Part shown: piece by piece, positions 1-5,908 of the stretch
Numbering within the stretch: the first letter of the stretch is position 1
Layout: each line of letters begins with the position of its first letter
Assembly (NCBI GenBank): GCA_003647035.1
Contig: QMMB01000231.1
Span: 1-5,908, forward strand
Length of the DNA: 5,908 nt
Reading direction: 5' to 3'
DNA from: Deltaproteobacteria bacterium
GTDB lineage: Bacteria > Myxococcota_A > Polyangia > Polyangiales > Houyiibacteriaceae
Notes under the pieces: model-generated
Seen by the model: only the letters and a program-made list of their open reading frames with translations
Database searches by the model: none
Told to the model about the DNA's origin: nothing
Made by a program: the position numbers and the translations under genes

Positions 1-1
1 C

Positions 2-2266
2 ATCGAGTACCAGCTCCTGAACCTCGAGCTGCGTCCATTCACCCCCCGGGACGGCATCGCCGTAGTCACTCTGATCTTCTCGTTCTTTGCGACCGGTGGC
101 GGCGCCGAAGATAGCCAGGTGCGCCTACTGCACGACCTCGACGAGCAGCACCCCGATGATGCGCAGGCTGCATGCCAACTTTGGCGCGACATGCGACAAG
201 CGAACGATCCGGAACGGCCAAACACAACCGAGATGCCGTTCGAGACCCAGTCGCCGCCCAGCATCGACGAAACCGCTTGTCCGCTCGACGCCGGTTTCGG
301 GGACGAGTATCCCGGCGCCGTCTTCTTCGATCCCGATAGCTTCGAACGCCTCACATTGCTCGACATAGAGGACTGCGTCGCACCCGACATGGCGATGCCG
401 GGTGATGTCGAGTGTCCCAACTTCGGGGAAGACGTGGTCGACGATGCGGTGACGCTTGCCGACGCGACACCAGTCTTGAAAGGCACGCATCTCATGTCGT
501 TCGCCCGCGCCGTGATCCCGTTCGGGGCAGGTGAAGTCTGCTCACCGGACGACCACTCGGCCGAGCGGTGGGAGGCGGACCGTGAGCGCGCTCTCGCCAC
601 GGTGAAAGGCGTCATCCTGGCATTGAATGGCGATGCGTTTCCTGCCGTCATGTCCAACGCGATCCTGGCCCACGGAGACGAAACCGAATCCGGCCATCCA
701 ATCGCCGTGTTCGGCCCGCAAACCAGCTACTTTTCGCCACAGATCATGATGGAGTTTTCTCAGCAGGGAGGCGGCATCCACACCCGCGGCATGGCGTTCG
801 CAGGCATGCCCTACGTGATCATCGGGCGGGGCATCGACCATGCCTTCAGCGCCACATCCGCGGGCGACGACATCATTGATATTCGCGTATTGCGTCTTTG
901 CGAAGAGGGCGGCGGCGCTGCCACGCGTGACTCCAGCAGCTATCTCTACGAAGGCGTCTGCACGCCCATGCTGCAGCGCATCGATGAGTGGACCGCGGAG
1001 ACAAATCTACTCACACCGGGAGCACCACACCAACGTGTCACCCGCAATATCCTGCGCGCGCCGGACTACGGCCCGGTGTACGCGACTGCAACCGTGGACG
1101 GTGAGCCGGTGGCTCTCGCCATCCAACGTTCGAGTTTCTTTGGAGAGGCGGACTCGGTGAAGGCATTCCTTGCTGTCGGCCGCAACGCGGTGGCCGATCC
1201 GGACACCTTCTTCGAGGTGTTCAACGGCATCACTGGCACCTTCAACTGGCTGTACGTCGACTCTGAGAACATCGCCTATTTCAACTCGAGCTTGCTCCCG
1301 ATCCGCGCCGATGGCATCCATCCGGACTTGCCGCAATGGGGTACCGGCGAGTTCGACTGGCAGCAAACCGCCACCGGCACCGCCAACCCCGACTTCAGCT
1401 TCGACAACTTCCTGCCTCTCGAGAGCCATCCACGTGAAGCGAATCCGTCGTCGGGCTACTTCGTCAATTGGAACAACGCACAGGCTCCTGGCTTCTGGGC
1501 GAACGACGGACAAAGCTCCTACGGGCAAGTCTACCGCTCGCAGATGCTGCAGGCCCGCCTGCAAGCCTTCCGCGCGCAGGACGGTAACCCGCTGCACACG
1601 CGCGCCAGCATGGTGGAAGCGATGATCGACGCCGGCACGACCGACCTTCGTGGCGAAGCGATCCTGCCACAGGTGTTCGCCCTTCTCGGTGACGTGAGTG
1701 ACCTCGGTGCATTCGAGCAACAAGTGGTGCAGCTCATGAAGGACTGGGTGGTACACGGACCGAGTGGACTCGGGTCCATGCGTCGCGACCGCGACGGCCC
1801 GGGCCTGGATACCGAAAGCCTAGTCTACGAAGACCACGCCGCAGTCGCGTTCATGGACGCTTGGTGGGATCACATGGTCGACACCGTCCTGCCCCAGATT
1901 ACCGCGGTGAAAAGCGGTAGCGGTCACAACGCCCCGGGTGGCGGCGGTTCGGCCTTCAACGGCGGGTACTACAGCTACGTGCGACGCGTGCTCGATATGG
2001 CCCTCGGCCAAAGCGGCGCGCCGTACCTGCAACTCAAGTGCGCGGATTCCGCGGTCGTAGCCGACTGCCGTGCCGCGCTGGTCGTGAGCCTGCAGCGAGC
2101 GATCACCGACCTCGGAACGGACATGGGTGCGTGGGATCCGACGCTGGAAGCCGACGACGCCATCAACCATACCGCGCTGGGGCTGGCTGACCCGCCCAAC
2201 ATTCACTGGCAAAACCGGCCCACGTGGCAGCAGGTCGTTCAGCCGGTCGAGAACGTGCTGCAGTAG
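2..2266 (+). CDS. Penicillin acylase family (S45) secreted hydrolase, 5'-truncated by window edge
   Basis: N-terminal-nucleophile amidohydrolase that cleaves an amide bond in an acylated substrate; members are usually exported and self-cleave into alpha and beta chains. The frame is open from the first full codon (base 2), so the GTG at 119 is internal and the true start lies to the left. 754 residues are visible. The opening EYQLL...RPFTPRDGIAV is the alpha-chain segment typical of the family. The predicted beta-chain nucleophile is the Ser of AVM-SNAIL (codon 653-655, visible residue 218). After it come HPIAVFGPQTSYFSPQ, GRGIDHAFSATSAGDDIID, the NWNN motif (1466-1477) that carries the oxyanion-hole Asn, and the usual ending NRPTWQQVV. 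Several Cys between residues 90 and 320 fit an exported protein. The substrate (beta-lactam, acyl-homoserine lactone, lipopeptide or other) cannot be read from the sequence. Convergent with the next gene. Family call secure, substrate unknown. Confidence 0.93.
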   Translation: MEYQLLNLELRPFTPRDGIAVVTLIFSFFATGGGAEDSQVRLLHDLDEQHPDDAQAACQLWRDMRQANDPERPNTTEMPFETQSPPSIDETACPLDAGFGDEYPGAVFFDPDSFERLTLLDIEDCVAPDMAMPGDVECPNFGEDVVDDAVTLADATPVLKGTHLMSFARAVIPFGAGEVCSPDDHSAERWEADRERALATVKGVILALNGDAFPAVMSNAILAHGDETESGHPIAVFGPQTSYFSPQIMMEFSQQGGGIHTRGMAFAGMPYVIIGRGIDHAFSATSAGDDIIDIRVLRLCEEGGGAATRDSSSYLYEGVCTPMLQRIDEWTAETNLLTPGAPHQRVTRNILRAPDYGPVYATATVDGEPVALAIQRSSFFGEADSVKAFLAVGRNAVADPDTFFEVFNGITGTFNWLYVDSENIAYFNSSLLPIRADGIHPDLPQWGTGEFDWQQTATGTANPDFSFDNFLPLESHPREANPSSGYFVNWNNAQAPGFWANDGQSSYGQVYRSQMLQARLQAFRAQDGNPLHTRASMVEAMIDAGTTDLRGEAILPQVFALLGDVSDLGAFEQQVVQLMKDWVVHGPSGLGSMRRDRDGPGLDTESLVYEDHAAVAFMDAWWDHMVDTVLPQITAVKSGSGHNAPGGGGSAFNGGYYSYVRRVLDMALGQSGAPYLQLKCADSAVVADCRAALVVSLQRAITDLGTDMGAWDPTLEADDAINHTALGLADPPNIHWQNRPTWQQVVQPVENVLQ

Positions 2267-2280
2267 CCTCGATTGCCTGA

Positions 2281-3141
2281 CTATTGCGCCATGCGCTCGA
2301 GGCGCATCGACGAGCCGCGCGCCTTCTGACTGAAGATGCCCAGAATGTAGACGCGGATCAAGAACCACCAGAGGCTCTGCTCGTTGAGCCGTGGGTCGAT
2401 CTCCTGCGCAATCTTCGCGTGTGCGGCTTGGGCATTGCTCCAATGCATCCCGGGGTTGTCGTGGTGGACGGTGTGCAGGCCATTGTTGAACAGAAGCACG
2501 TTCATCAGCGGGCCGACGATGTTGCGTGAATGGTTGATGTGCGACTCTTCGTCCGTATGTACGTGCTGCACGTAGTTGAAGATCAACACGACATACAGTG
2601 AAACCTGCTGCGGAATGAAGATGTACAGCAGCGCCTTCTGCCAATCGACGACAAACGCCGTCACGAGGAACCCCACCAACAGAACGTACTGCGAGATGCA
2701 GAACCAGAAGCGCTTGCGATTGATGCCGTACTGCTTCTTGAGGAAGTCGCGAATCGGCTTCTGCTGATGAAACCCGCTCACGCTCGGATAGGAAAGCAGC
2801 GTGAAAAGATTGGTCTTCTCCGTGTAGCGATAGGTGATCGTGTAGTCGCCCTCACGGTTGTTGAACTTGTGGTGGTTCTGGTTGTGCGTCGGAATCCACA
2901 CGAAGGCTGGAAATCCGTAGAACAGCGTCAGCCAGTAGTCGGTGAGCGCGTTCAACTTCTTCGACTTCCATATGGTCAGGTGATTGTGATTGTGAGCGAT
3001 CACCGAAACCGAGACCGCCATGAACAGGGCCGCGACGAACAGCACAGGGCTGAAAGAGTCGCGGCTCCATTGAACGACGAGCAGGGCCGTGGTGATGGCC
3101 ATGTACGTCAAAGTGCGGATATCAGCTGCGTACCTAAGCAT
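2281..3141 (-). CDS. Membrane fatty acid desaturase family protein (three histidine boxes)
   Basis: Predicted integral-membrane di-iron oxygenase that would desaturate or hydroxylate an acyl chain using O2 and an electron donor. 286 residues. The iron-binding boxes are complete: H50-N-H-N-H54 (HX3H), H86-NQN-H90-H91 (HX3HH) and H223-TV-H226-H227 (HX2HH). A further His cluster is H193, H195, H201 and H204. Hydrophobic segments lie near residues 13-24, 31-49, 69-84, 147-166 and 170-190, placing the boxes on the cytoplasmic face as in the FA_desaturase family. The frame runs on 48 codons upstream, but ATG at 3141 is chosen because GGAGA stands 6 bases before it and the upstream residues are low-complexity Arg/Pro/Gly. 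No ferredoxin, cytochrome b5 or reductase domain is fused, so the electron donor is separate. Acyl-lipid desaturase is most likely; alkane or carotenoid hydroxylase relatives share the boxes. Regiospecificity is unknown. Confidence 0.88.
   Translation of the reverse strand: MLRYAADIRTLTYMAITTALLVVQWSRDSFSPVLFVAALFMAVSVSVIAHNHNHLTIWKSKKLNALTDYWLTLFYGFPAFVWIPTHNQNHHKFNNREGDYTITYRYTEKTNLFTLLSYPSVSGFHQQKPIRDFLKKQYGINRKRFWFCISQYVLLVGFLVTAFVVDWQKALLYIFIPQQVSLYVVLIFNYVQHVHTDEESHINHSRNIVGPLMNVLLFNNGLHTVHHDNPGMHWSNAQAAHAKIAQEIDPRLNEQSLWWFLIRVYILGIFSQKARGSSMRLERMAQ
2291..2307. repeat. Perfect 6-bp hairpin at a convergent gene junction
   Basis: ATGCGC, a 5-base loop, then GCGCAT. It sits within the last codons of the desaturase gene, 25 bases beyond the acylase stop. 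No T-run follows on either strand, so it is not a standard intrinsic terminator. It could help stop or protect transcripts from both convergent genes, or be chance in GC-rich coding sequence. Confidence 0.3.
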
Positions 3142-3147
3142 CGAGGA

Positions 3148-3152
3148 TCTCC
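3148..3152 (-). promoter_or_regulatory. Ribosome binding site of the desaturase gene
   Basis: On the - strand this reads GGAGA, with 6 bases to the ATG at 3141. It is the reason to prefer this start over upstream codons in the same open frame, the furthest of which would overlap the greB start. Confidence 0.6.
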
Positions 3153-3169
3153 GTGGGCCAGGACGTGCA

Positions 3170-3216
3170 CCTGGCGCGCGACCCCGCACTACCTTCTTTC
3201 CGAAGGCTGCGCCAGG
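3170..3216. repeat. Nested inverted repeat in the divergent promoter region
   Basis: CCTGGCGC (3170-3177) pairs perfectly with GCGCCAGG (3209-3216). Inside it, CCTTC (3192-3196) pairs with GAAGG (3202-3206) around a 5-base loop. In the greB transcript this could fold into a leader stem; as DNA it could be a regulator site shared by the two divergent genes. Chance occurrence is possible in GC-rich DNA. Confidence 0.35.
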
Positions 3217-3266
3217 CGGGCCGCTGGCATGGCTCTTGGCGTTGAAGTAGCGTCGACCCAAGCAGC

Positions 3267-3782
3267 ATGACGCGGCAACGCACACGACCAGATACGTCCG
3301 GCAAACCGGGATATGTCACCACCGAGGGATATCGCCGCTTCGAGCAGGAGGCGGATCGGCTGTGGAACGTCGACCGCCCTGCGATGGCAAAGGCCGTGCA
3401 AGTCGCGGCCGCGGAAGGCGACCGCTCGGAGAACGCGGAGTACCAGTACAGCAAGCAGCGCCTCGCTGCGATCGATCGGCGGCTTCGTTTCTTAGGCCGA
3501 CGATTGAAGGTTCTCACCATCGTAGATGAGACGCCCCCTGACGACGGGCGGGTGTACTTCGGCAGTTGGGTCACGATCGAAGACGAGGACGGCGTCACGC
3601 ACACCTATCGCGTGGTCGGCCCGGACGAGATCGATGCAGCAAAAAAATGGATCAGCATGGACTCGCCGGTCGGAAAATCGCTTCTATCTCGACGGGTCGG
3701 CGACGAGATCACGGTGCAACGCCCCAAGGGCGAGGTGACGGGTGAGATCATCGAGGTTCGCAACACACCAAGAGAGGGCTAG
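3267..3782 (+). CDS. greB: Transcription elongation factor GreB
   Basis: Binds RNA polymerase in the secondary channel and stimulates cleavage of the 3' end of backtracked RNA, rescuing stalled complexes in the cytoplasm. 171 residues, slightly longer than the roughly 158 of E. coli GreB because of an N-terminal extension of about 13 residues. The N-terminal coiled coil spans about residues 18-88. Its tip reads GDRSENAEYQY, with the catalytic acidic pair D52 and E55 in place. RLAAIDRRLRFLGRRL follows, typical of GreB rather than GreA. The C-terminal FKBP-like domain (about 94-168) contains VYFGSWVTIEDEDGVTH, VGPDEID and ISMDSPVGKSLL. ATG 3267 is the only plausible start, since an in-frame TGA lies at 3243-3245 and no other start codon falls between. 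No strong Shine-Dalgarno is visible. Stop is TAG. An A7 run at 3641-3647 lies in frame. Divergent from the desaturase gene, convergent with amtB. Confidence 0.97.
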   Translation: MTRQRTRPDTSGKPGYVTTEGYRRFEQEADRLWNVDRPAMAKAVQVAAAEGDRSENAEYQYSKQRLAAIDRRLRFLGRRLKVLTIVDETPPDDGRVYFGSWVTIEDEDGVTHTYRVVGPDEIDAAKKWISMDSPVGKSLLSRRVGDEITVQRPKGEVTGEIIEVRNTPREG

Positions 3783-3835
3783 CGACCGTAAGTGATTCCT
3801 ACAGCTGGCTCAAAGGGTAGTCACCCCGTGAAGCA

Positions 3836-5158
3836 TTAGATGTCGTAGCCACGCTCCGTATGCTGCGTGAGGTCGAGCCCCGTTTCTTCGTCGTCTGCTT
3901 GAACTCGAAGGCCCACGATACCCGCCACCTTGAGCGAGATGTAGGTGCCGACGAGAGTCCACGCGATCGTGACGACGGCTGCAATGGCTTGTGTCTTCAA
4001 CTGGGCGCCGATGTCGAGGCCCTCTTGATTGCCTCCAAACGTCGTCGACGCGAATACGGCGACGAGTAGCACCCCGACCAATCCGCCCACACCGTGTACG
4101 CCGAGCACATCGAGCGCATCGTCGTAGCCAAGCTTGATCTTGAGCTGGGTGGCCGCCCACCAACACACCGCTCCCGAGGTGATCCCAATCACGAGTGCGC
4201 CCTCGGGCCCAATGAACCCCGACGCCGGGGTGACCGCTGCGAGGCCGGCGATCGCGCCCGTTGCGAATCCAAGCGCGCTCGGCTTCCCGAGCTTGACCCA
4301 CTCGATCGCGATCCACGTCAACGCAGCCACCGACGCGGAGGTCTGCGTCACTAGGATCGCCATTGCGGCGTCTCCGTTTGCCGCCAGGGCACTTCCGCCG
4401 TTGAACCCAAACCAGCCGACCCAGAGCATCCCGGTGCCGGTGAGACACATCGTCATGTTGTGCGGCGTCATGGGGGACTGGGGGTACCCCTTACGCGCGC
4501 CAACCGTGACCGCCGCGACGAGTGCTGCTGTCCCCGCAGGCACATGAACCACGATTCCGCCGGCAAAGTCGAACACGCCCATGTCGGCAAAGAACCCGCC
4601 CGCGCCGCCCCAGGTCATGTGGCAGATCGGGAGATACACCAACAGCACCCACACCGCCGAGAACAGCATCATCGCCGAGAACTTCATCCGCTCCGCGAAC
4701 GCGCCGACGATCAGGGCTGGCGTAATGATCGCAAAGGTGAGTTGGAACATGAAGAACAGGACTTCAGGGATCGAACCCCAGAGCGCGTCGGGAGCGACGC
4801 CGTGAAGGAACGCCTTGTTCAAGGTGCCGATGAACGAGTTGATGTTGACCGTGCCTCCGACCATCCCGGCCGTGTCGAACGCGAGGCTGTAGCCGCCGAC
4901 GAGCCAGATCACAGTGACTAGTGCCGTCAGTACGAAGCAGTGCATCAGCACGGAGAGCACGTTCTTCGTTCGAACGAGCCCTCCGTAAAAGAGCGCGAGC
5001 CCCGGAATCGTCATGAACAAGACCAAAGCCGTAGAGGTCAGAATCCACGCCGTGTCTCCACTATCCAAGCCCTCTTGCGCCCAGGCCGTCGTGGGGAGAG
5101 TCAACACGCTAGCCCCCGCTGCGATGCCAAGCCCTAGAAGTCGCCATACTCGTTTCAT
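3836..5158 (-). CDS. amtB: Ammonium channel/transporter AmtB
   Basis: Trimeric inner-membrane channel that takes up ammonium. 440 residues. A signal peptide covers residues 1-27 (basic MKR, hydrophobic core, cleavage at AWA-Q), as in many Amt proteins, followed by about 11 membrane segments. Aligned by eye with E. coli AmtB, all pore residues are kept: F142 (F107), W183 (W148), D197 (D160), H205 (H168), F252 (F215), S256 (S219) and H355 (H318). The family signature DFAGGIVVHVPAG is at 197-209 and GVHGVGGLVG at 353-362. The C-terminal tail ending GLDLTQHTERGYDI resembles the segment through which GlnK shuts the channel. Start ATG 5158 follows GGAGG; the frame is open 49 codons further upstream, but that would run into the propeller gene. 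The gene lies 64 bases downstream of that gene on the same strand. No glnK is adjacent. Confidence 0.97.
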   Translation of the reverse strand: MKRVWRLLGLGIAAGASVLTLPTTAWAQEGLDSGDTAWILTSTALVLFMTIPGLALFYGGLVRTKNVLSVLMHCFVLTALVTVIWLVGGYSLAFDTAGMVGGTVNINSFIGTLNKAFLHGVAPDALWGSIPEVLFFMFQLTFAIITPALIVGAFAERMKFSAMMLFSAVWVLLVYLPICHMTWGGAGGFFADMGVFDFAGGIVVHVPAGTAALVAAVTVGARKGYPQSPMTPHNMTMCLTGTGMLWVGWFGFNGGSALAANGDAAMAILVTQTSASVAALTWIAIEWVKLGKPSALGFATGAIAGLAAVTPASGFIGPEGALVIGITSGAVCWWAATQLKIKLGYDDALDVLGVHGVGGLVGVLLVAVFASTTFGGNQEGLDIGAQLKTQAIAAVVTIAWTLVGTYISLKVAGIVGLRVQADDEETGLDLTQHTERGYDI

Positions 5159-5162
5159 CAAT

Positions 5163-5167
5163 CCTCC
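5163..5167 (-). promoter_or_regulatory. Ribosome binding site of amtB
   Basis: On the - strand this reads GGAGG, with a short 4-base spacer to ATG 5158. It supports that start over the in-frame ATG at 5173, which has no such site before it and whose next codons would contain this one. Confidence 0.6.
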
Positions 5168-5181
5168 GACCATTTCGCGGG

Positions 5182-5210
5182 AGGGTAATGACCCGAGGGG
5201 CAAACGACAA
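5182..5210 (-). promoter_or_regulatory. Possible weak sigma70-type promoter for amtB
   Basis: On the - strand, TTGTCG (5205-5210, 4 of 6 matches to the -35 consensus) is followed after exactly 17 bases by TACCCT (5182-5187, a poor -10 with 3 of 6). A short palindrome, GGGT-CATT-ACCC (5183-5194), overlaps the -10 and could be an operator. I saw no sigma54 (GG-N10-GC) site, often used for nitrogen-regulated amtB. This is a guess from spacing and may be chance. Confidence 0.2.
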
Positions 5211-5222
5211 CAGTGCGATGAG

Positions 5223-5908
5223 CTATTCGAGAGCGTAGACGCGGAGGCCGCCCATGTAGCCCGGTTGGTTTTCCCGGTCTTCAGCGGCGAAGAAAGTAAA
5301 CCCATGCGTCACGAATAGGCGGCCATCGGAAATACTTTGCCCTGCGGCGGCTCGCGGACCGGCCTGGTCCTCCCATAGGACGGTGCCGTTGCTGGCGTCG
5401 TACGCACGTAGCAGCCCCAAGCTGTGCGTCGTGTATACGACGCCGTTCGAGTAGAGAATCCCGCCAAGGGTTGGGCTCGCCACCGGCACTCGCCACAGGA
5501 TGTTTCCGTTGTTCGCGTCGAGGGCGATGAGGTCGGAGGTGTTTTCAGGATCCTCGAAGATCGGAAAGAACAGATGGTCGGGGTCGAAACCGGCGGGCCA
5601 GTTGTTCTGGGTCACGAAGATTCGACCGGCGTGGTAGGCGGCGGCGGTCATCACGCCACCGAGATGCGTTCCGGGACCCAGGGTCGTGACCCAGATGTCC
5701 TCGCCGGTCTCCCGATCGAGCACCGCATAGACGCCGCCCTTGTCGCCCACGCCGACAACGTCGCGTCCACCTATGGTGAAGAGATTCGGAGCGGCGCCGA
5801 TGTCCGCATCTGGGCCCTGAGGAATCGGCATGAGCGCCGTGTAGATGTCGTCCTCGGTGAACTGCCGGAACCATTTCACGGTCCCCGACTCGTAGTCGAT
5901 GGCTACCA
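5223..5908 (-). CDS. PQQ-binding-like beta-propeller protein (quinoprotein type), N-terminus cut by window edge
   Basis: The C-terminal 227 residues of a propeller protein of the pyrroloquinoline-quinone repeat family. The frame stays open to the right edge, so the GTG at 5879 is internal. Blade motifs of the form (Y/A)-x-D-x-x-(T/N)-G-x-x-x-W recur: VAIDYESGTVKW (visible residues 1-12), VLDRETGEDIW (62-72), ALDANNGNILW (128-138) and AYDASNGTVLW (168-178). The last strand, LRVYALE, closes the propeller at the very C-terminus, so no cytochrome c domain is fused there. GPDADIGAAPNLF and the LGPGTHLGG segment resemble polyvinyl-alcohol-dehydrogenase-like and related quinoproteins, which oxidise alcohols outside the cytoplasm. 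A non-enzymatic propeller of the same fold is also possible, because the PQQ-site residues would lie mostly in the missing part. Residues 101-124 (NNWPAGFDP to ENTS) form a loop inserted between blades. Lies upstream of amtB on the same strand. Confidence 0.82.
   Translation of the reverse strand, partial: VAIDYESGTVKWFRQFTEDDIYTALMPIPQGPDADIGAAPNLFTIGGRDVVGVGDKGGVYAVLDRETGEDIWVTTLGPGTHLGGVMTAAAYHAGRIFVTQNNWPAGFDPDHLFFPIFEDPENTSDLIALDANNGNILWRVPVASPTLGGILYSNGVVYTTHSLGLLRAYDASNGTVLWEDQAGPRAAAGQSISDGRLFVTHGFTFFAAEDRENQPGYMGGLRVYALE

Larger units (their letters stand above)
3142..3266. promoter_or_regulatory. Divergent intergenic region between the desaturase gene and greB
   Basis: 125 bases separate two start codons facing away from each other, so both promoters should lie here or just inside the flanking genes. 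I see no convincing sigma70 -35/-10 pair on either strand. greB has no clear Shine-Dalgarno sequence just before its ATG. The only distinct structure is the inverted repeat at 3170-3216. Confidence 0.5.

Noticed and set aside
1007..1756. Long open frame on the - strand (249 codons) opposite the acylase gene
   Set aside because: Its translation is Arg/Val/His-rich without any recognisable domain, and it lies wholly opposite a gene with clear family motifs; GC-rich coding DNA often gives such antisense frames.
1820..2644. Open frame of 274 codons on the - strand spanning the acylase/desaturase junction
   Set aside because: It is out of frame with the desaturase, overlaps both well-supported genes and has the low-complexity Arg/Ala composition of a shadow frame.
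2767..3270. Open frame of 167 codons on the + strand opposite the desaturase
   Set aside because: It mirrors a gene with complete histidine boxes; the Arg/Val-rich product has no recognisable domain.
3142..3285. 48-codon N-terminal extension of the desaturase
   Set aside because: The start at 3141 has a good ribosome site; the extension is Arg/Pro/Gly-rich, would overlap the greB start and removes the divergent promoter region.
3783..3835. Possible terminator between greB and amtB (GGGT-AGTC-ACCC at 3815-3826)
   Set aside because: The stem is only 4 bases, and the T-run on the amtB strand is just three bases, with none on the greB strand; too weak to call.
5159..5222. Sigma54 promoter for amtB
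   Set aside because: I looked for GG-N10-GC with the flanking consensus and found no convincing match.
5159..5305. Extension of amtB to a start at 5305
   Set aside because: It would overlap the end of the propeller gene and precede an evident signal peptide that starts at MKRVWRLLG with GGAGG before it.
1..5908. Defence system, CRISPR array, tRNA/rRNA gene, insertion sequence or prophage
   Set aside because: No spaced direct repeats, transposase or integrase motifs, or RNA-gene signatures seen; every long stretch is explained by housekeeping, transport or enzyme genes.

Overview
The window is ordinary GC-rich bacterial chromosome (I judge about 60% G+C by eye, not counted). It holds five protein genes on alternating strands and almost no non-coding DNA. 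A GreB-type elongation factor, a secreted penicillin-acylase-fold hydrolase, a three-histidine-box membrane desaturase and a PQQ-type propeller protein suggest a proteobacterium in the broad sense (Gammaproteobacteria, or former Deltaproteobacteria such as Myxococcota). The sequence alone does not settle the lineage.

Layout from left to right. (1) The C-terminal 754 codons of a secreted penicillin acylase family (S45, Ntn-hydrolase) protein, + strand, cut by the left edge. (2) A complete membrane fatty-acid-desaturase-family protein, - strand, converging on gene 1 with a 14-base gap. (3) A 125-base divergent intergenic region carrying a nested inverted repeat. (4) greB, + strand, complete. 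(5) amtB, an ammonium channel, - strand, complete, converging on greB with a 53-base gap. (6) The last 227 codons of a PQQ-binding-like beta-propeller protein, - strand, cut by the right edge and lying 64 bases upstream of amtB in the same direction.

The genes do not form one pathway. Genes 1, 2 and 4 each look like separate transcription units. Only the propeller gene and amtB could be co-transcribed. The amtB product keeps every pore residue and the conserved C-terminal tail that PII proteins bind, but no glnK lies beside it here.

I found no RNA genes, CRISPR array, insertion sequence or phage gene, and nothing I can defend as a new biological system. The points worth a second look are small: an in-frame A7 slippery heptamer inside greB, the inverted repeat between greB and the desaturase gene, the amtB context, and the unusual subfamily features of the acylase.
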